Assembly: GCF_011694815.1 (NCBI RefSeq)
Contig: NZ_CP050177.1
Location: 4,255,001-4,319,000 of the forward strand
Reading direction: 5' to 3'
Source: Streptomyces liangshanensis
Lineage (GTDB): Bacteria > Actinomycetota > Actinomycetes > Streptomycetales > Streptomycetaceae
DNA length: 64,000 nt
Shown here: positions 53,872 to 63,765 of the stretch, piece after piece
How the letters are laid out: each line of letters opens with the position of its first letter
Position numbering within the stretch: the first letter of the stretch is position 1
Translations under genes and position numbers: made by a program
Notes under the pieces: generated by a model
Databases searched by the model: none
What the model saw: only the letters and a program-made list of their open reading frames with translations
What the model was told of the DNA's origin: nothing

Positions 53872-55695
53872 ATGTCAACGACACCGCAGAAGAACCGTGC
53901 GGCCCGGCGGGCTCTCGCCGCCGCCGCAGGCCTGGCCACCGTCGCCGCGCTGATCGCCGCGACGCCGGCCGCCGCCACGTCCCACGGTCACGGGCACGGC
54001 GGGCACGGCGGCCACGGCCACCACAAGCCCAGCACGGTGGACCTCCAACTGCTGTCCTTCAACGACCTGCACGGGAACCTGGAACCGCCGAGCTCCTCGG
54101 CCACCGTCAACGAGAAGCAGGCCGACGGTACGGTCAAGCCGATCCTCGCCGGCGGTGTCGAGTACCTGGCGACGTCGCTGCGCACCGCGCGCAAGGGTCA
54201 CCCCTACTCCATCACCGCCGCGGGCGGCGACCTGGTCGGCGCGAGCCCGCTGCTGTCCGGGCTCTTCCACGACGAGCCGACCATCGAGGCGCTCAACAAG
54301 ATCGACCTCGACGTGACGACCGTCGGGAACCACGAGTTCGACGAGGGCGCGGTCGAGCTGGCCCGCCTCCAGAACGGCGGCTGCCACCCGACCGCGGGCT
54401 GTTACGAGAAGGGGCGGAAGTTCAAGGGCGCGGACTTCCCCTACCTCGCGGCGAACGTCACGTCGGAGAAGACCGGCAAGCCGATCCTCAAGCCGTACAC
54501 GGTCTGGAAGAAGAACGGCGTCAAGGTCGGCTTCATCGGCGTGACCCTGGAGGGCACCCCGAACGTCGTGACCGCCGAGGGCGTCAAGGGACTCAAGTTC
54601 CACGACGAGATCGAGACGGTCAACAAGTACGCCAAGGAACTGGACCGGCAGGGCGTCAAGTCCATCGTCGCGCTGATCCACGAGGGCGGGCTGCCCGCGT
54701 CCTCGTCGTACAACTACGACTGCGACAGCCCGGCCGCGGGCGGCGGGCTCTCCGGCCCGATCGTCGACATCGCCAAGGGCATCTCGCCCAAGGTCGACGC
54801 GCTGGTCACCGGTCACACCCACAACGCGTACGTCTGCACGATCCCCGACCCGGCGGGGCAGCCGCGCCTGGTGACGTCGGCGTCCTCGTTCGGCAAGCTC
54901 TACACGGACACCACGCTCACGTACGACCGCCGTACGAACGACATCGTCCGTACGGCCGTCGACTCGGCGAACCACATCGTCCGCCGGGACCAGCCCAAGG
55001 CGCAGGACCTGACGGACCTCATCACCTACTGGAACAGGCTGGCGGGCCCGGTCGCGGGCACCCCGCAGGGCTTCATCTCGGCGGACATCGACGGGCGCAG
55101 CGCCACGACGTCGGAGTCCCCGCTCGGTGACGTCATCGCGGACGCCCAGCTCGCCGGGACGGCGGCGCCCGAGAAGGGCGGCGCGCAGGTCGCGTTCATG
55201 AACCCGGGCGGCATCCGCGGCGACCTCGTGTACAAGGCGTCGGCCCTGGAGGGCGACGGGGTGGTGACGTACGGGGAGGCCTTCACGGTCCAGCCGTTCA
55301 CCAACCTGATGAACGTGGTGGACCTGACCGGCACGCAGCTCGTGACCGCGCTCCAGCAGCAGGTCAGCGGCCTGAACGAGGCCTCGCCGAAGATCCTCCA
55401 GGTGTCGCACAACCTCGCGTACACGCTGGACATGACGAAGACCGGCGCGGCGAGGGTCGTCACCGACTCGATCCGGCTGAACGGCGCGGCGATCGACCCG
55501 GCGAAGACCTACCGGGTCGCGATGAACGAGTTCCTGGGCGGCGGCGGAGACGGCTTCGCGGCCCTGGGCCAGGGCACGAACAAGCTGGTGGGCCCGTCGG
55601 ACCTGGAGCTGTTCAACGCGTACCTGGCGGCGAACTCGACGGCGACGGCACCGCTGGCCCCGCCGGCGGCGAACCGGATCACGATCATCAAGTAG
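53872..55695 (+). CDS. secreted 5'-nucleotidase / metallophosphoesterase
   Basis: A 607-residue exported enzyme. A signal peptide (1-35) and a Gly-His-rich stretch (38-51) precede the metallophosphatase domain, with Asp65 and His67 in FNDLHGN, GGDLVGAS, GNHEFDEG and GHTHNAY metal-binding motifs. The C-terminal 5'-nucleotidase substrate domain (NPGGIRGDL, GEAFTVQPF) is intact. It releases phosphate from extracellular nucleotides and matches SCO4152 (UshA-like). The His-rich stretch may bind metal. ATG 53872 after AGGGGAGCG. Confidence 0.93.
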   Translation: MSTTPQKNRAARRALAAAAGLATVAALIAATPAAATSHGHGHGGHGGHGHHKPSTVDLQLLSFNDLHGNLEPPSSSATVNEKQADGTVKPILAGGVEYLATSLRTARKGHPYSITAAGGDLVGASPLLSGLFHDEPTIEALNKIDLDVTTVGNHEFDEGAVELARLQNGGCHPTAGCYEKGRKFKGADFPYLAANVTSEKTGKPILKPYTVWKKNGVKVGFIGVTLEGTPNVVTAEGVKGLKFHDEIETVNKYAKELDRQGVKSIVALIHEGGLPASSSYNYDCDSPAAGGGLSGPIVDIAKGISPKVDALVTGHTHNAYVCTIPDPAGQPRLVTSASSFGKLYTDTTLTYDRRTNDIVRTAVDSANHIVRRDQPKAQDLTDLITYWNRLAGPVAGTPQGFISADIDGRSATTSESPLGDVIADAQLAGTAAPEKGGAQVAFMNPGGIRGDLVYKASALEGDGVVTYGEAFTVQPFTNLMNVVDLTGTQLVTALQQQVSGLNEASPKILQVSHNLAYTLDMTKTGAARVVTDSIRLNGAAIDPAKTYRVAMNEFLGGGGDGFAALGQGTNKLVGPSDLELFNAYLAANSTATAPLAPPAANRITIIK

Positions 55696-55715
55696 CGCGC
55701 GGAGCGGGCAGAGGA

Positions 55716-55749
55716 GGGGCGACAGGCCGAGAGGCCTGTCGCCCCCTTT
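55716..55749. terminator. terminator between 5'-nucleotidase and PI-PLC-like genes
   Basis: A perfect 13-bp hairpin (GGGGCGACAGGCC, loop GAGA) followed by CTTT, 20 bases after the nucleotidase stop. A strong intrinsic terminator. Confidence 0.9.
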
Positions 55750-55792
55750 CGGCCGGTCGCGCTCATTCCTCGGCTACGGAGGCACCCCCCAC

Positions 55793-56686
55793 ATGAGCAC
55801 TCACTTCGGTACGCGCCGGGCGTTTCTCGCCGGTGCCCTCGCCCTGTCCGGTACCGCCCTCGTCGGAGCCGGCGGTACCGCCGGGGCCGCAGTCGCCTCG
55901 CCCGCCCTTGCTCCGCAGGACTGGATGGGTGGCTTCCCCGACGCCACCCGGTTCCCGGCTCTCACCATTCCCGGCACCCACAACTCCGGCGCCCGCGTGG
56001 GTGGTTTGTACGTCGCCTGCCAAACCACCGGCATCGCCGAGCAGTTGGCCAGTGGTGTCCGGTTCCTCGACATCCGCTGCCGGGCGTTCCAGGGCTCCTT
56101 CACCATCCACCACGCCGCCTACTACCAGAACCTGAACTTCGACGACATCCTCGCGCCCTGCCGGGACTTCCTCCGCGCGCACCCCTCCGAGACCGTCCTC
56201 ATGCGGGTCAAGCAGGAGTACTCCGAGGAGAGCGACGAGACCTTCCGGCGCATCTTCGACACCTACCTCGACGACAAGGGCTGGCGTTCCCTCTTCCGCA
56301 TCGGCGACGGGCTGCCCACGCTCGGGGAGGCGCGCGGCCGCGTCGTCCTGCTCGCGGACAACGCGGGGCTGCCCGGACTCCGGTACGCCGACAGCGCGTT
56401 GTTCGACGTCCAGGACGACTACGGGGCCGAGCCCATCGCCAAGTACTCCCGGATCGAGGCGCAGTTCCGCAAGGCCGTCCAGCAGCCCGGCAAGCTGTTC
56501 GTCAACTACGTCAGCACCGCGGCCCTGCTGCCGCCCCGCTGGAACGCCGACCGCCTCAATCCGCAGGTCCACACGCTCCTGGACAGCGCGGGCGCGGCCG
56601 GCTGGCGCGGGCTCGGGATCGTACCGCTGGACTTCCCCGCCACCCGGCCGGGGCTGGTCGAGGCCCTCCTCCGGCACAACGGCTGA
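55793..56686 (+). CDS. secreted phosphatidylinositol-specific phospholipase C-like protein
   Basis: A 297-residue protein with a twin-arginine-like signal (TRRAFLAGALALSG, residues 7-20) and a PI-PLC X-type barrel. The catalytic histidines are His63 (GTHNSGA) and His106 or His107 (FTIHHAAYY), with Asp93 (FLDIRCR). It would cleave phosphoinositides or related lipids outside the cell. The protein stops after the barrel and lacks extra binding domains. ATG 55793. Confidence 0.88.
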   Translation: MSTHFGTRRAFLAGALALSGTALVGAGGTAGAAVASPALAPQDWMGGFPDATRFPALTIPGTHNSGARVGGLYVACQTTGIAEQLASGVRFLDIRCRAFQGSFTIHHAAYYQNLNFDDILAPCRDFLRAHPSETVLMRVKQEYSEESDETFRRIFDTYLDDKGWRSLFRIGDGLPTLGEARGRVVLLADNAGLPGLRYADSALFDVQDDYGAEPIAKYSRIEAQFRKAVQQPGKLFVNYVSTAALLPPRWNADRLNPQVHTLLDSAGAAGWRGLGIVPLDFPATRPGLVEALLRHNG

Positions 56687-56712
56687 TCGGCGAGGCTCGC
56701 TACCGCGTCTCG

Positions 56713-58161
56713 CTACCGCATCTCGGGTGGCGGAGTCCCCGCCCCCGGGATGCGGATCGTCGCCACCGTCCCGCCGCCCGTCGCCGGGCGCAGCGTGATC
56801 TCGCCGCCCGTCTGCTGCACCGTACGCGCCACGATCGACAGACCCAGCCCCGAACCCGGCATCGCCCGCGCCGACGGGGAGCGCCAGAAGCGTTCGAAGA
56901 CGTGCGGCAGGTCCTCGGCCGGGATGCCGGGGCCGTGGTCGCGTACGGTCAGCGCGCCCCGCTCGTCCAGCGAGACCTCGACGGCCCCGCCCGGCGGGCT
57001 GAACTTCACCGCGTTGTCGAGGACGTTGACCACCGCCCGCTCCAGCGCCGCCGGTTCGGCCCGTACGTACCAGGACGACAGCTCCGCGTCGATCGTCAGG
57101 TCGGGGCCGCGCAGCCGGGCGCGGTCGAGCGCGCTCTGCACGACGTCGTGCAGCGCGACGACCTGGAGCGGCCCCGGGTCCGTGGCGTCCGGCCGCGAGA
57201 GCTCCTGGAGGTCCCCGATGAGCGAGGCCAGTTCGGTCATCTGCGCCTTCACCGACACCATCAGCGCCCGGCGGTCGTCCGGCGGGATCGCCCGGCCCGT
57301 CTCGTCGCTGCGCGCGAGGAGTTCGATGTTCGTACGGAGCGAGGTGAGCGGCGTCCGCAGCTCGTGGCCCGCGTCGGCGATCAGCTGGGACTGCCGTTCG
57401 CGGGACGACGCGAGCGCCGCCGTCATGGAGTTGAACGCCCCCGACAGCCGGGCGATCTCGTCGTCGCCCTCCACCGGGATACGGACGGTGAGGTCCTCGG
57501 TCTGGGCGATGTGCTCGACCGTCCCGATCAGCCCGTCGACGGGCCGCAGCCCCGCGCGCGCCACCCACAGCCCGGCCGCGCCCGCGCCGACCACGCCGAT
57601 GCCGGCGACGGCGGCGAGGAGGAGGGCGAGGCGGTTGAGGGAGTTGTCGATCTCGCTGAGGGGGCGGGACACGGAGACCGCGACCTTGGCCAGGACGGGC
57701 TGGACGCCGGGGAGGGCGGGCAGGCGGATCACGCCCTGCTGGGTGAACACCCGTACCGTCGCGCCCTTGTCGGTGGTGCTGTCGTGGAGCGAGGTCTCCC
57801 GGACGGAGCTGTTCGCCACTGCCTGGTCGGAGGCGTGGACCTTGACCGGCTCCGAGCCTCGCGCCACACATCGCTGACCGTCCGCGAGGACCACCTGGAA
57901 GTTGGCGAACCCGGGTGTGGCAGCGGCCTGCGCGTCGGACCCGCTGACGCAGTTGTTGACGGCCTCCGTAGCGGTGTCCCTCAGTTGCGACTCGCTCGTG
58001 TTCCGCAGCGAGTTGTCCAGCTCGCTCTGCAACTGCGCCCGCGTCAGCAGCCAGCAGGCCGCCGCCACCGCCGCGACCGCGACCGCCACCGCCGTCGCGA
58101 CCAGGAGGGCCAGCCGCGAGCGCATCGGCAGCGCCCGGAACCGGCGTACCGGAGCGATCAC
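56713..58161 (-). CDS. cssS: sensor histidine kinase, CssS-like
   Basis: A 482-residue membrane kinase: two transmembrane segments (about 17-40 and 178-200) bracket an extracytoplasmic sensor, then a HAMP linker, the phosphoacceptor His266 ([14 protein letters not shown]) and a HATPase domain ([19 protein letters not shown]). The GTG at 58161 overlaps the response regulator stop; an internal ATG at 58125 is an alternative. Position beside an HtrA-like protease matches SCO4155, which I recall as CssS of the S. lividans secretion stress response. The symbol is by that position. Confidence 0.85.
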   Translation of the reverse strand: MIAPVRRFRALPMRSRLALLVATAVAVAVAAVAAACWLLTRAQLQSELDNSLRNTSESQLRDTATEAVNNCVSGSDAQAAATPGFANFQVVLADGQRCVARGSEPVKVHASDQAVANSSVRETSLHDSTTDKGATVRVFTQQGVIRLPALPGVQPVLAKVAVSVSRPLSEIDNSLNRLALLLAAVAGIGVVGAGAAGLWVARAGLRPVDGLIGTVEHIAQTEDLTVRIPVEGDDEIARLSGAFNSMTAALASSRERQSQLIADAGHELRTPLTSLRTNIELLARSDETGRAIPPDDRRALMVSVKAQMTELASLIGDLQELSRPDATDPGPLQVVALHDVVQSALDRARLRGPDLTIDAELSSWYVRAEPAALERAVVNVLDNAVKFSPPGGAVEVSLDERGALTVRDHGPGIPAEDLPHVFERFWRSPSARAMPGSGLGLSIVARTVQQTGGEITLRPATGGGTVATIRIPGAGTPPPEMR

Positions 58162-58895
58162 TCCTGACCGCCGGAGGCGACCTCGGCGCGCAGGGCGTAC
58201 CCCACCCCTCGCACGGTGTGGACCAGTCGCGGTTCGCCGCCGCTCTCCGTCTTGCGGCGCAGGTACATCACGTACACATCCAGGGAGTTGGAGCTCGGCT
58301 CGAAGTCGAAGCCCCACACGGCCTTCAGGATCTGCTCACGGGTCAGCACCTGTCTCGGGTGCGCGAGGAACATCTCCAGCAGGGTGAATTCGGTACGGGT
58401 CAGCTCCACCCGCCGCGTCCCGCGCGTGACTTCCCGGGTCGTCAGGTCCATCCGCAGGTCGGCGAAGGCGAGGACGTCCTCCTCGGGGACGCCCTCGGTG
58501 GCCGCCGCGTAGGAGCTGCGGCGCAGCAGGGCCCGGATCCGTGCGAAGAGCTCGTCCAGTTCGAAGGGCTTGACCAGGTAGTCGTCCGCGCCCGCGTCGA
58601 GGCCGGTGACCCGGTCGCCGACGGTGTCGCGCGCGGTCAGCATCAGGACCGGGACCTTGGAGCCGCCGGCCCGGAGGCGGCGGGCGGCGGTGAGGCCGTC
58701 CATGCGGGGCATCTGGATGTCGAGGACGATCAGGTCGGGGGCGTAGGCGGCGGCCTTGGTGAGGGCGTCGAAACCGTCGACGGCGACCTCGGTCCCGTAC
58801 CCGTCGAACGCGAGGCTCCGCTGGAGAGCCTCGCGCACGGCGGGCTCGTCGTCGACGATCAGGATCCGCTGGGGATCGCCTTCGGCGGGACTCAT
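58158..58895 (-). CDS. cssR: response regulator, OmpR family, CssR-like
   Basis: A 245-residue regulator with a receiver domain (phosphorylated Asp59 in IVLDIQMP, acidic pocket VDDE) and an OmpR-type winged helix ([17 protein letters not shown]). It is the partner of the overlapping kinase gene and probably controls the protease gene 197 bases upstream. ATG 58895. The symbol follows the SCO4156 position. Confidence 0.86.
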   Translation of the reverse strand: MSPAEGDPQRILIVDDEPAVREALQRSLAFDGYGTEVAVDGFDALTKAAAYAPDLIVLDIQMPRMDGLTAARRLRAGGSKVPVLMLTARDTVGDRVTGLDAGADDYLVKPFELDELFARIRALLRRSSYAAATEGVPEEDVLAFADLRMDLTTREVTRGTRRVELTRTEFTLLEMFLAHPRQVLTREQILKAVWGFDFEPSSNSLDVYVMYLRRKTESGGEPRLVHTVRGVGYALRAEVASGGQE

Positions 58896-59092
58896 GTCGG
58901 TCGCTTCTTCCGGCAGGAGGGACAGGGAGGGCGGGGCGGGGGCGGGGTGCGGCCGGCGGTGGTACGTCGCCGCTGCCGACCCGCCTCGTGCCCGCTACCA
59001 GCCTCGCACGGCCCGTGGTGTGGGTGGCGTAGGTATGGGGGGTATGGGGGCTGTGACGGACGACCCTCGGTCACGGGCGGCCGCCGCGGCCC

Positions 59093-60124
59093 TCAGTTGG
59101 TTCCGCCGTCCCGCAGGCTTCCGAGGTCGGCCTTCACCGTGTCGACGGGGATGGCGAAGCCGAGGCCCACGTTGCCCGCCTGCGAGCTGCTGGTGTCGGA
59201 GCCGGAGGCGAAGATCGCCGAGTTGATGCCGATGATCTGGCCCTGCATGTTGATCAGCGCGCCACCGGAGTTGCCCGGGTTGAGCGACGCGTCGGTCTGG
59301 ATCGCCTTGTACGTGGTGGTCGAGTCCCCGGTGTCCCCGTTGAACTGCTGTCCGCCGAACTGGAACGGCCAGCCGCCGCCGCCCTGCTGTTCCTGCTGCT
59401 GTTGCTGGCTCTGGTCGGTCTCCTTGGGCACGGTCACGTCCCGGTCGAGCGCCGAGACGATACCGCTGGTGACCGTCCCGGACAGGCCCTCGGGCGAGCC
59501 GATCGCCACGACCTGGTCGCCCACCTTGACCTGGTCGGAGTCGCCGAGCGTGGCCGTCCTGAGGCCGCTCGCGCCCGCCAGCTTGATCAGGGCGAGGTCC
59601 TTGGCGGGGTCGGCGCCGACCACGTTCGCGGTGTACGTCCTGCCGTTCGTGAGCTGGACCTTGACCGCCGAGGCGCCGGCGATGACGTGGTTGTTGGTGA
59701 CGATCTCGCCGTCGGAGGTGAGGACCACTCCGGAGCCGGTCGCCTCGCCCGCGTCGGAGGTGGCGTTGATCTCGACGATCGCGGGGGAGACGGCCTTGGC
59801 GACACCGGCCACGGTGCCGAGGCTGCTCTGCGAGACGCTCGACGCGCTGATCGTCGTGGAGGCGGTGCCGGAGGTGTCGTTGGAGTGCTGTTCGACCAGC
59901 GCCGCCGTACCGCCGCCGACGACGGCCGCCGCCACGGCCACCGCGGCGAGCAGTCCGACCGGGCCGCGGAGCCGGCGGGCGGTGGTGGTGCCGCCGTGCC
60001 CGTGATGCGCGGGAACGCCGGGCTGGTACGGGGGAGGCGGGGGGAACGCGGGGTCCCCGAACCCTCCCTGGGGCTGGTGTTCTTCGCTGTCCTCGCCGCC
60101 GCTGCGGCCCCAGTAGTTCGTCAT
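59093..60124 (-). CDS. HtrA-like membrane-anchored serine protease without PDZ domain
   Basis: A 343-residue trypsin-like protease. A Pro/Gly-rich cytoplasmic N-terminus is followed by one membrane helix (56-78) and an exported protease domain with the triad His146 (TNNHVI), Asp176 (KDLALIKL) and Ser286 (NPGNSGGAL). The protein ends after the catalytic domain, so no PDZ domain is present, unlike DegP. A Gln-rich loop (240-247) lies inside the domain. It likely degrades misfolded exported proteins under control of the adjacent two-component system. ATG 60124. Confidence 0.9.
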   Translation of the reverse strand: MTNYWGRSGGEDSEEHQPQGGFGDPAFPPPPPYQPGVPAHHGHGGTTTARRLRGPVGLLAAVAVAAAVVGGGTAALVEQHSNDTSGTASTTISASSVSQSSLGTVAGVAKAVSPAIVEINATSDAGEATGSGVVLTSDGEIVTNNHVIAGASAVKVQLTNGRTYTANVVGADPAKDLALIKLAGASGLRTATLGDSDQVKVGDQVVAIGSPEGLSGTVTSGIVSALDRDVTVPKETDQSQQQQQEQQGGGGWPFQFGGQQFNGDTGDSTTTYKAIQTDASLNPGNSGGALINMQGQIIGINSAIFASGSDTSSSQAGNVGLGFAIPVDTVKADLGSLRDGGTN

Positions 60125-60370
60125 GCATATGACTGTCGTGGCCGCAGATGAGAACTGGCTGAGGAGCCTGTGAGAAGCCCGACAGAACCCTGTATGCCCG
60201 ATATAAAGGCCGAAGGCCGCCGAGATGGAGGACGAAGGGCCTGGGGCCGGTCGAGGCGGAAGGTCCCGGGGTGGGAGCGCGAAGGTCCCGGGGCGGGGAG
60301 GACCAAGGTCCCGCGGGCGGACCCGCTCCGTGAACCCCGCCGTACGACCTGCGCACGACCTACAACAGCC

Positions 60371-61393
60371 CTACGAGCACCCGCACGACCGGCGCACGAT
60401 CAGCGCCGACGGGAACTGCTTCACCCGCTCCCGCCGCGACCCCGCCACCCGCAGCCCCTCGTCCAGCACCAGGTCCACCGCCGCCCGCGCCATCGCCGGC
60501 CGGTCGGACGACACCGTCGTCAGCGGCGGGTCGGTGAGCCCCGCCTCCTTGACGTCGTCGAAGCCCGCCACCGCCAGCTCGCCCGGTACGTCCAGGCGCA
60601 GTTCGCGGGCCGCGCGCAGCACGCCGATCGCCTGGTCGTCGGTGGAGCAGAAGATCGCCGGGGGCCGGTCGGGCCCGGCCAGCAGGCCGAGCGCGACCTC
60701 GTACGCGTCGTAGCGGTTGTACGGGGCCTGGAAGAGCCGGCCCTCCACCGAGCGGCCGGCCTCCAGCATCGCCCGGCGCCAGCCCTCGACATGGTCGGCC
60801 ACCGGGTCGCCGACGGCCGGGGTCTCCTCGATGCCGCCGAGGCACGCCACGTACGGGTGCCCGTGCTCCAGCAGGTGGCGCGTGGCGAGCTGGGCGCCGC
60901 CGACGTCGTCCGTGACGACGGCGACGTCGTCCAGCGACTCGGGGCGCTCGTGGAGCAGGACGACCCGGGCGTCCCACGCCTCGACCTCGGCCGCCGCGCG
61001 CTCGCTCGGGCCCTGGCTGACCAGGATCAGCCCGGACACCCGCATCCCGAGGAAGGCCCGCAGGTAGTGGACCTCACGCTCGTCGCGGTAGTCCGAGTTG
61101 CCGACCAGGACCATCTTCCCGCGCTCGGCCGCGGCCTGTTCGACCGCGTGCGCCATCTCCGCGAAGAAGGGCTGCCGGGCGTCGGGCACGATCATCCCTA
61201 TGAGATCGGTCCGCCGTGAGGCCATCGCCTGCGCCACCCGGTCGGGCCGGTAGCCCAGTTCCGTGATCGCGGCTTGTACCCGCTCGCGCGTGGCCGGGGC
61301 TACCGGCCGGGGTCCGTTGTTGATGACATAGCTGACGACCGCGGTCGAGGTCCCCGCCAGTCGTGCCACATCGTCCCGCGTCACCTTGGCCAC
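60371..61393 (-). CDS. LacI-family transcriptional regulator
   Basis: A 340-residue repressor with an N-terminal helix-turn-helix ([20 protein letters not shown]), hinge helix ([13 protein letters not shown]) and a periplasmic-binding-like effector domain. The effector is probably a sugar. No sugar gene is adjacent; it lies just after glnR in the same direction (24 bases) and may be cotranscribed. The protease gene upstream on the left is separated by 246 bases without a gene. Confidence 0.9.
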   Translation of the reverse strand: MAKVTRDDVARLAGTSTAVVSYVINNGPRPVAPATRERVQAAITELGYRPDRVAQAMASRRTDLIGMIVPDARQPFFAEMAHAVEQAAAERGKMVLVGNSDYRDEREVHYLRAFLGMRVSGLILVSQGPSERAAAEVEAWDARVVLLHERPESLDDVAVVTDDVGGAQLATRHLLEHGHPYVACLGGIEETPAVGDPVADHVEGWRRAMLEAGRSVEGRLFQAPYNRYDAYEVALGLLAGPDRPPAIFCSTDDQAIGVLRAARELRLDVPGELAVAGFDDVKEAGLTDPPLTTVSSDRPAMARAAVDLVLDEGLRVAGSRRERVKQFPSALIVRRSCGCS

Positions 61394-61417
61394 GCGCGGC
61401 AGTCTACGCGTGGTGAC

Positions 61418-62281
61418 CTACCTCTTGGCAGGCCGTCCGGCAGCTTCCCTCTCGGCTTCCCTCCCGGCGGAGTTTCCCGCGCCGTTGTCCGTACGGGAGT
61501 CCGTACGCGCGTCCGCCCGGCTGTCGGTACGGGTGTCCGTCCGGGCCTCGGCACGGGCCAGCGCCGCGGCGGTGGCCTTCGCCTTGGCCTCCTCGGCGGC
61601 CCGTTCGACCTTCTCCGGGGTGACGAAGCGGTATCCCACGTTGCGTACGGTCCCGATCAGCGACTCGTGCTCGGGGCCGAGCTTGGCCCGCAGGCGCCGT
61701 ACGTGGACGTCGACCGTCCGCGTACCGCCGAAGTAGTCGTACCCCCACACCTCTTGGAGGAGCTGGGCGCGCGTGAAGACCCGGCCGGGGTGCTGCGCGA
61801 GGTACTTGAGCAGCTCGAACTCCTTGAAGGTCAGGTCCAGGACCCGGCCCTTGAGCTTCGCGCTGTAGGTGGCCTCGTCGACCGACAGGTCGCCGTTGCG
61901 GATCTCCATCGGGGAGTCGTCCGCGGAGATCTGCTGGCGGCCCATCGCGAGCCGGAGCCGGGCCTCGACCTCGGCGGGGCCCGCGGTGTCGAGCAGGACG
62001 TCGTCGATGCCCCAGTCCGCGGTGACGGCCGCGAGGCCGCCCTCCGTCACGACGAGGAGCAACGGGCAGCCGGGCCCGGTGGACCGGAGCAACTGGCACA
62101 GCGAGCGCACCTGCGGGAGGTCGCGGCGGCCGTCGATGAGGATGACGTCGGCACCGGGGGTGTCGACGAGAGCGGGGCCTTCGGCCGGGGCGACCCGCAC
62201 GTTGTGGAGCAGCAGTCCGAGGGCGGGGAGCACCTCCGTCGACGGCTGGAGGGCGTTGGTCAGGAGCAGCAGAGAACTCAT
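61418..62281 (-). CDS. glnR: nitrogen regulator GlnR
   Basis: A 287-residue OmpR-family regulator with an atypical receiver ([10 protein letters not shown] near residue 45-54) and a winged-helix C-terminal domain ([22 protein letters not shown]). GlnR is an orphan regulator controlling ammonium assimilation and nitrate genes in Streptomyces and works without a canonical phosphorylation pocket. The C-terminal tail is Ala/Arg/Thr-rich. ATG 62281. Position before a LacI gene and an alpha/beta hydrolase gene matches SCO4159. Confidence 0.93.
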   Translation of the reverse strand: MSSLLLLTNALQPSTEVLPALGLLLHNVRVAPAEGPALVDTPGADVILIDGRRDLPQVRSLCQLLRSTGPGCPLLLVVTEGGLAAVTADWGIDDVLLDTAGPAEVEARLRLAMGRQQISADDSPMEIRNGDLSVDEATYSAKLKGRVLDLTFKEFELLKYLAQHPGRVFTRAQLLQEVWGYDYFGGTRTVDVHVRRLRAKLGPEHESLIGTVRNVGYRFVTPEKVERAAEEAKAKATAAALARAEARTDTRTDSRADARTDSRTDNGAGNSAGREAEREAAGRPAKR

Positions 62282-62542
62282 CGCCGCTCACCTGCCCCGG
62301 TGGAGCTCGGGTCGTACGTGGAGCTGGTCTCGTACGTGGAGCTGGGGTCGTGCACGGTTCGCTTGCCCATTACGTCGGTTCCTCCTCGGTCCCTGCGAGG
62401 ACGTATGCGGCACTGCTGGTGTTGCGGTGTTCGTAATGCTGCGTTCGTCACGCTGTGACATCTGGCTGTAACAACGAGCGGAAAACGCAAAAGGACCCGG
62501 GGGCCACTTTGCCCGGATCCTCTTCGCAGCAGAATAGCCCAC

Positions 62543-63382
62543 ATGTGCGCAGTGGAAGAGGGTCGATACCGCGGTTCGTCGGACAGCCCGACCGCTCCGA
62601 GGGTCGTGCGCACCCTCCTCAGGACCGCGGACGGGGTGCGCCTCGACGCGATGTACGAGCCGTGTACGGCGGGTTTCCCGCAGGATTCGGCGGTGGATCA
62701 CGAGGGGTTCCGGGGTACGGCGATCGTCGTCGCGCACGGGTTCACGGGGTCGCTCGACCGGCCCGCGATCCGCCGCGCGGCGGAGGTTCTCGCACGCCGG
62801 GCGGCTGTCGTGACGTTCTCCTTCCGCGGGCACGGCGCGTCCGGCGGCCGCTCGACGGTCGGTGACCGCGAGGTGCTCGACGTCGCGGCCGCCGTGGAGT
62901 GGGCCCGCGCACTCGGGCACACGCGCGTGGTCACGGTCGGCTTCTCGATGGGCGGCTCGGTGGTGCTGCGCCACGCGGCGCTGCACGGGGGGCGCACGGA
63001 AGCGAGTTCGGACGCGGTGGTCTCCGTCAGTGCGCCCGCTCGCTGGTACTACCGGGGTACGGCTCCGATGCGCCGCCTGCACTGGGTGGTGACGCGGCCC
63101 ACCGGACGGTTCGTGGGGCGCGTGGGCTTCCGTACCCGTATCCATGACCGGGACTGGGACCCGGTGCCGCTCTCGCCGGCCGAGGCGGTCCCGCTGATCG
63201 CCCCGACCCCGCTGCTGGTCGTGCACGGCGACCGCGATCCGTACTTCCCGCTGGACCACCCGCGCATGCTGGCCGCGGCGGGGCCGGCCGAGCTGTGGGT
63301 GGAGCGGGGCATGGGGCACGCGGAGAACGCGGCGGACGAGGCGCTGCTGACGCGGATCGCGGAGTGGCTGGTGCCGGGGTAG
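62543..63382 (+). CDS. alpha/beta hydrolase
   Basis: A 279-residue alpha/beta hydrolase with the oxyanion region AHGFTGS (65-71), nucleophile Ser135 (VGFSMGGS), acid Asp in HGDRDPYF and base His in GMGHAEN. It is probably a carboxylesterase or lipase-like enzyme; the substrate is unknown. ATG 62543. It is divergent from glnR. An imperfect hairpin at 62492-62521 (AGGACCCGGG paired with CCCGGATCCT) lies in the intergenic region. Confidence 0.88.
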   Translation: MCAVEEGRYRGSSDSPTAPRVVRTLLRTADGVRLDAMYEPCTAGFPQDSAVDHEGFRGTAIVVAHGFTGSLDRPAIRRAAEVLARRAAVVTFSFRGHGASGGRSTVGDREVLDVAAAVEWARALGHTRVVTVGFSMGGSVVLRHAALHGGRTEASSDAVVSVSAPARWYYRGTAPMRRLHWVVTRPTGRFVGRVGFRTRIHDRDWDPVPLSPAEAVPLIAPTPLLVVHGDRDPYFPLDHPRMLAAAGPAELWVERGMGHAENAADEALLTRIAEWLVPG

Positions 63383-63500
63383 GCGGTGGGGTGGGGCCGC
63401 TCGGTGGCCGCTCGGTGATGGAGCGGTGTGTGACGTTGTCCACGTGTCGTTCATCATGAGAGGCCGACGACGCCGACGACTGACGTGAGGGAGAGGTGTC

Positions 63501-63755
63501 ATGGCAGCGGGCACGATCCGCTACTGGGCCGCCGCCAAGGCCGCGGCCGGGACGGCGGAGGAGCCGTACACCGCCGACAACCTGGCAGAAGCGCTCGCCG
63601 CGGTCCGGCTGAACCACCCGGGCGAACTGGTCCTGGTGCTCCAGCGGTGCTCGTTCCTGGTCGACGGCGCCCCCGTGGGGACCCGCGGGCATGAGACCGT
63701 ACGGCTTGCCGAGGGCGGCACGGTCGAGGTGCTCCCGCCGTTCGCAGGAGGGTGA
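63501..63755 (+). CDS. MoaD/ThiS-family sulfur carrier protein
   Basis: An 84-residue ubiquitin-like protein ending in the Gly-Gly tail (LPPFAGG) needed for adenylation and thiocarboxylation. It is probably the small subunit of molybdopterin synthase. ATG 63501 after GGGAGAGG. No other molybdenum cofactor gene is in the window. The next gene starts 10 bases later. Confidence 0.9.
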   Translation: MAAGTIRYWAAAKAAAGTAEEPYTADNLAEALAAVRLNHPGELVLVLQRCSFLVDGAPVGTRGHETVRLAEGGTVEVLPPFAGG

Positions 63756-63765
63756 ACCGCACAGC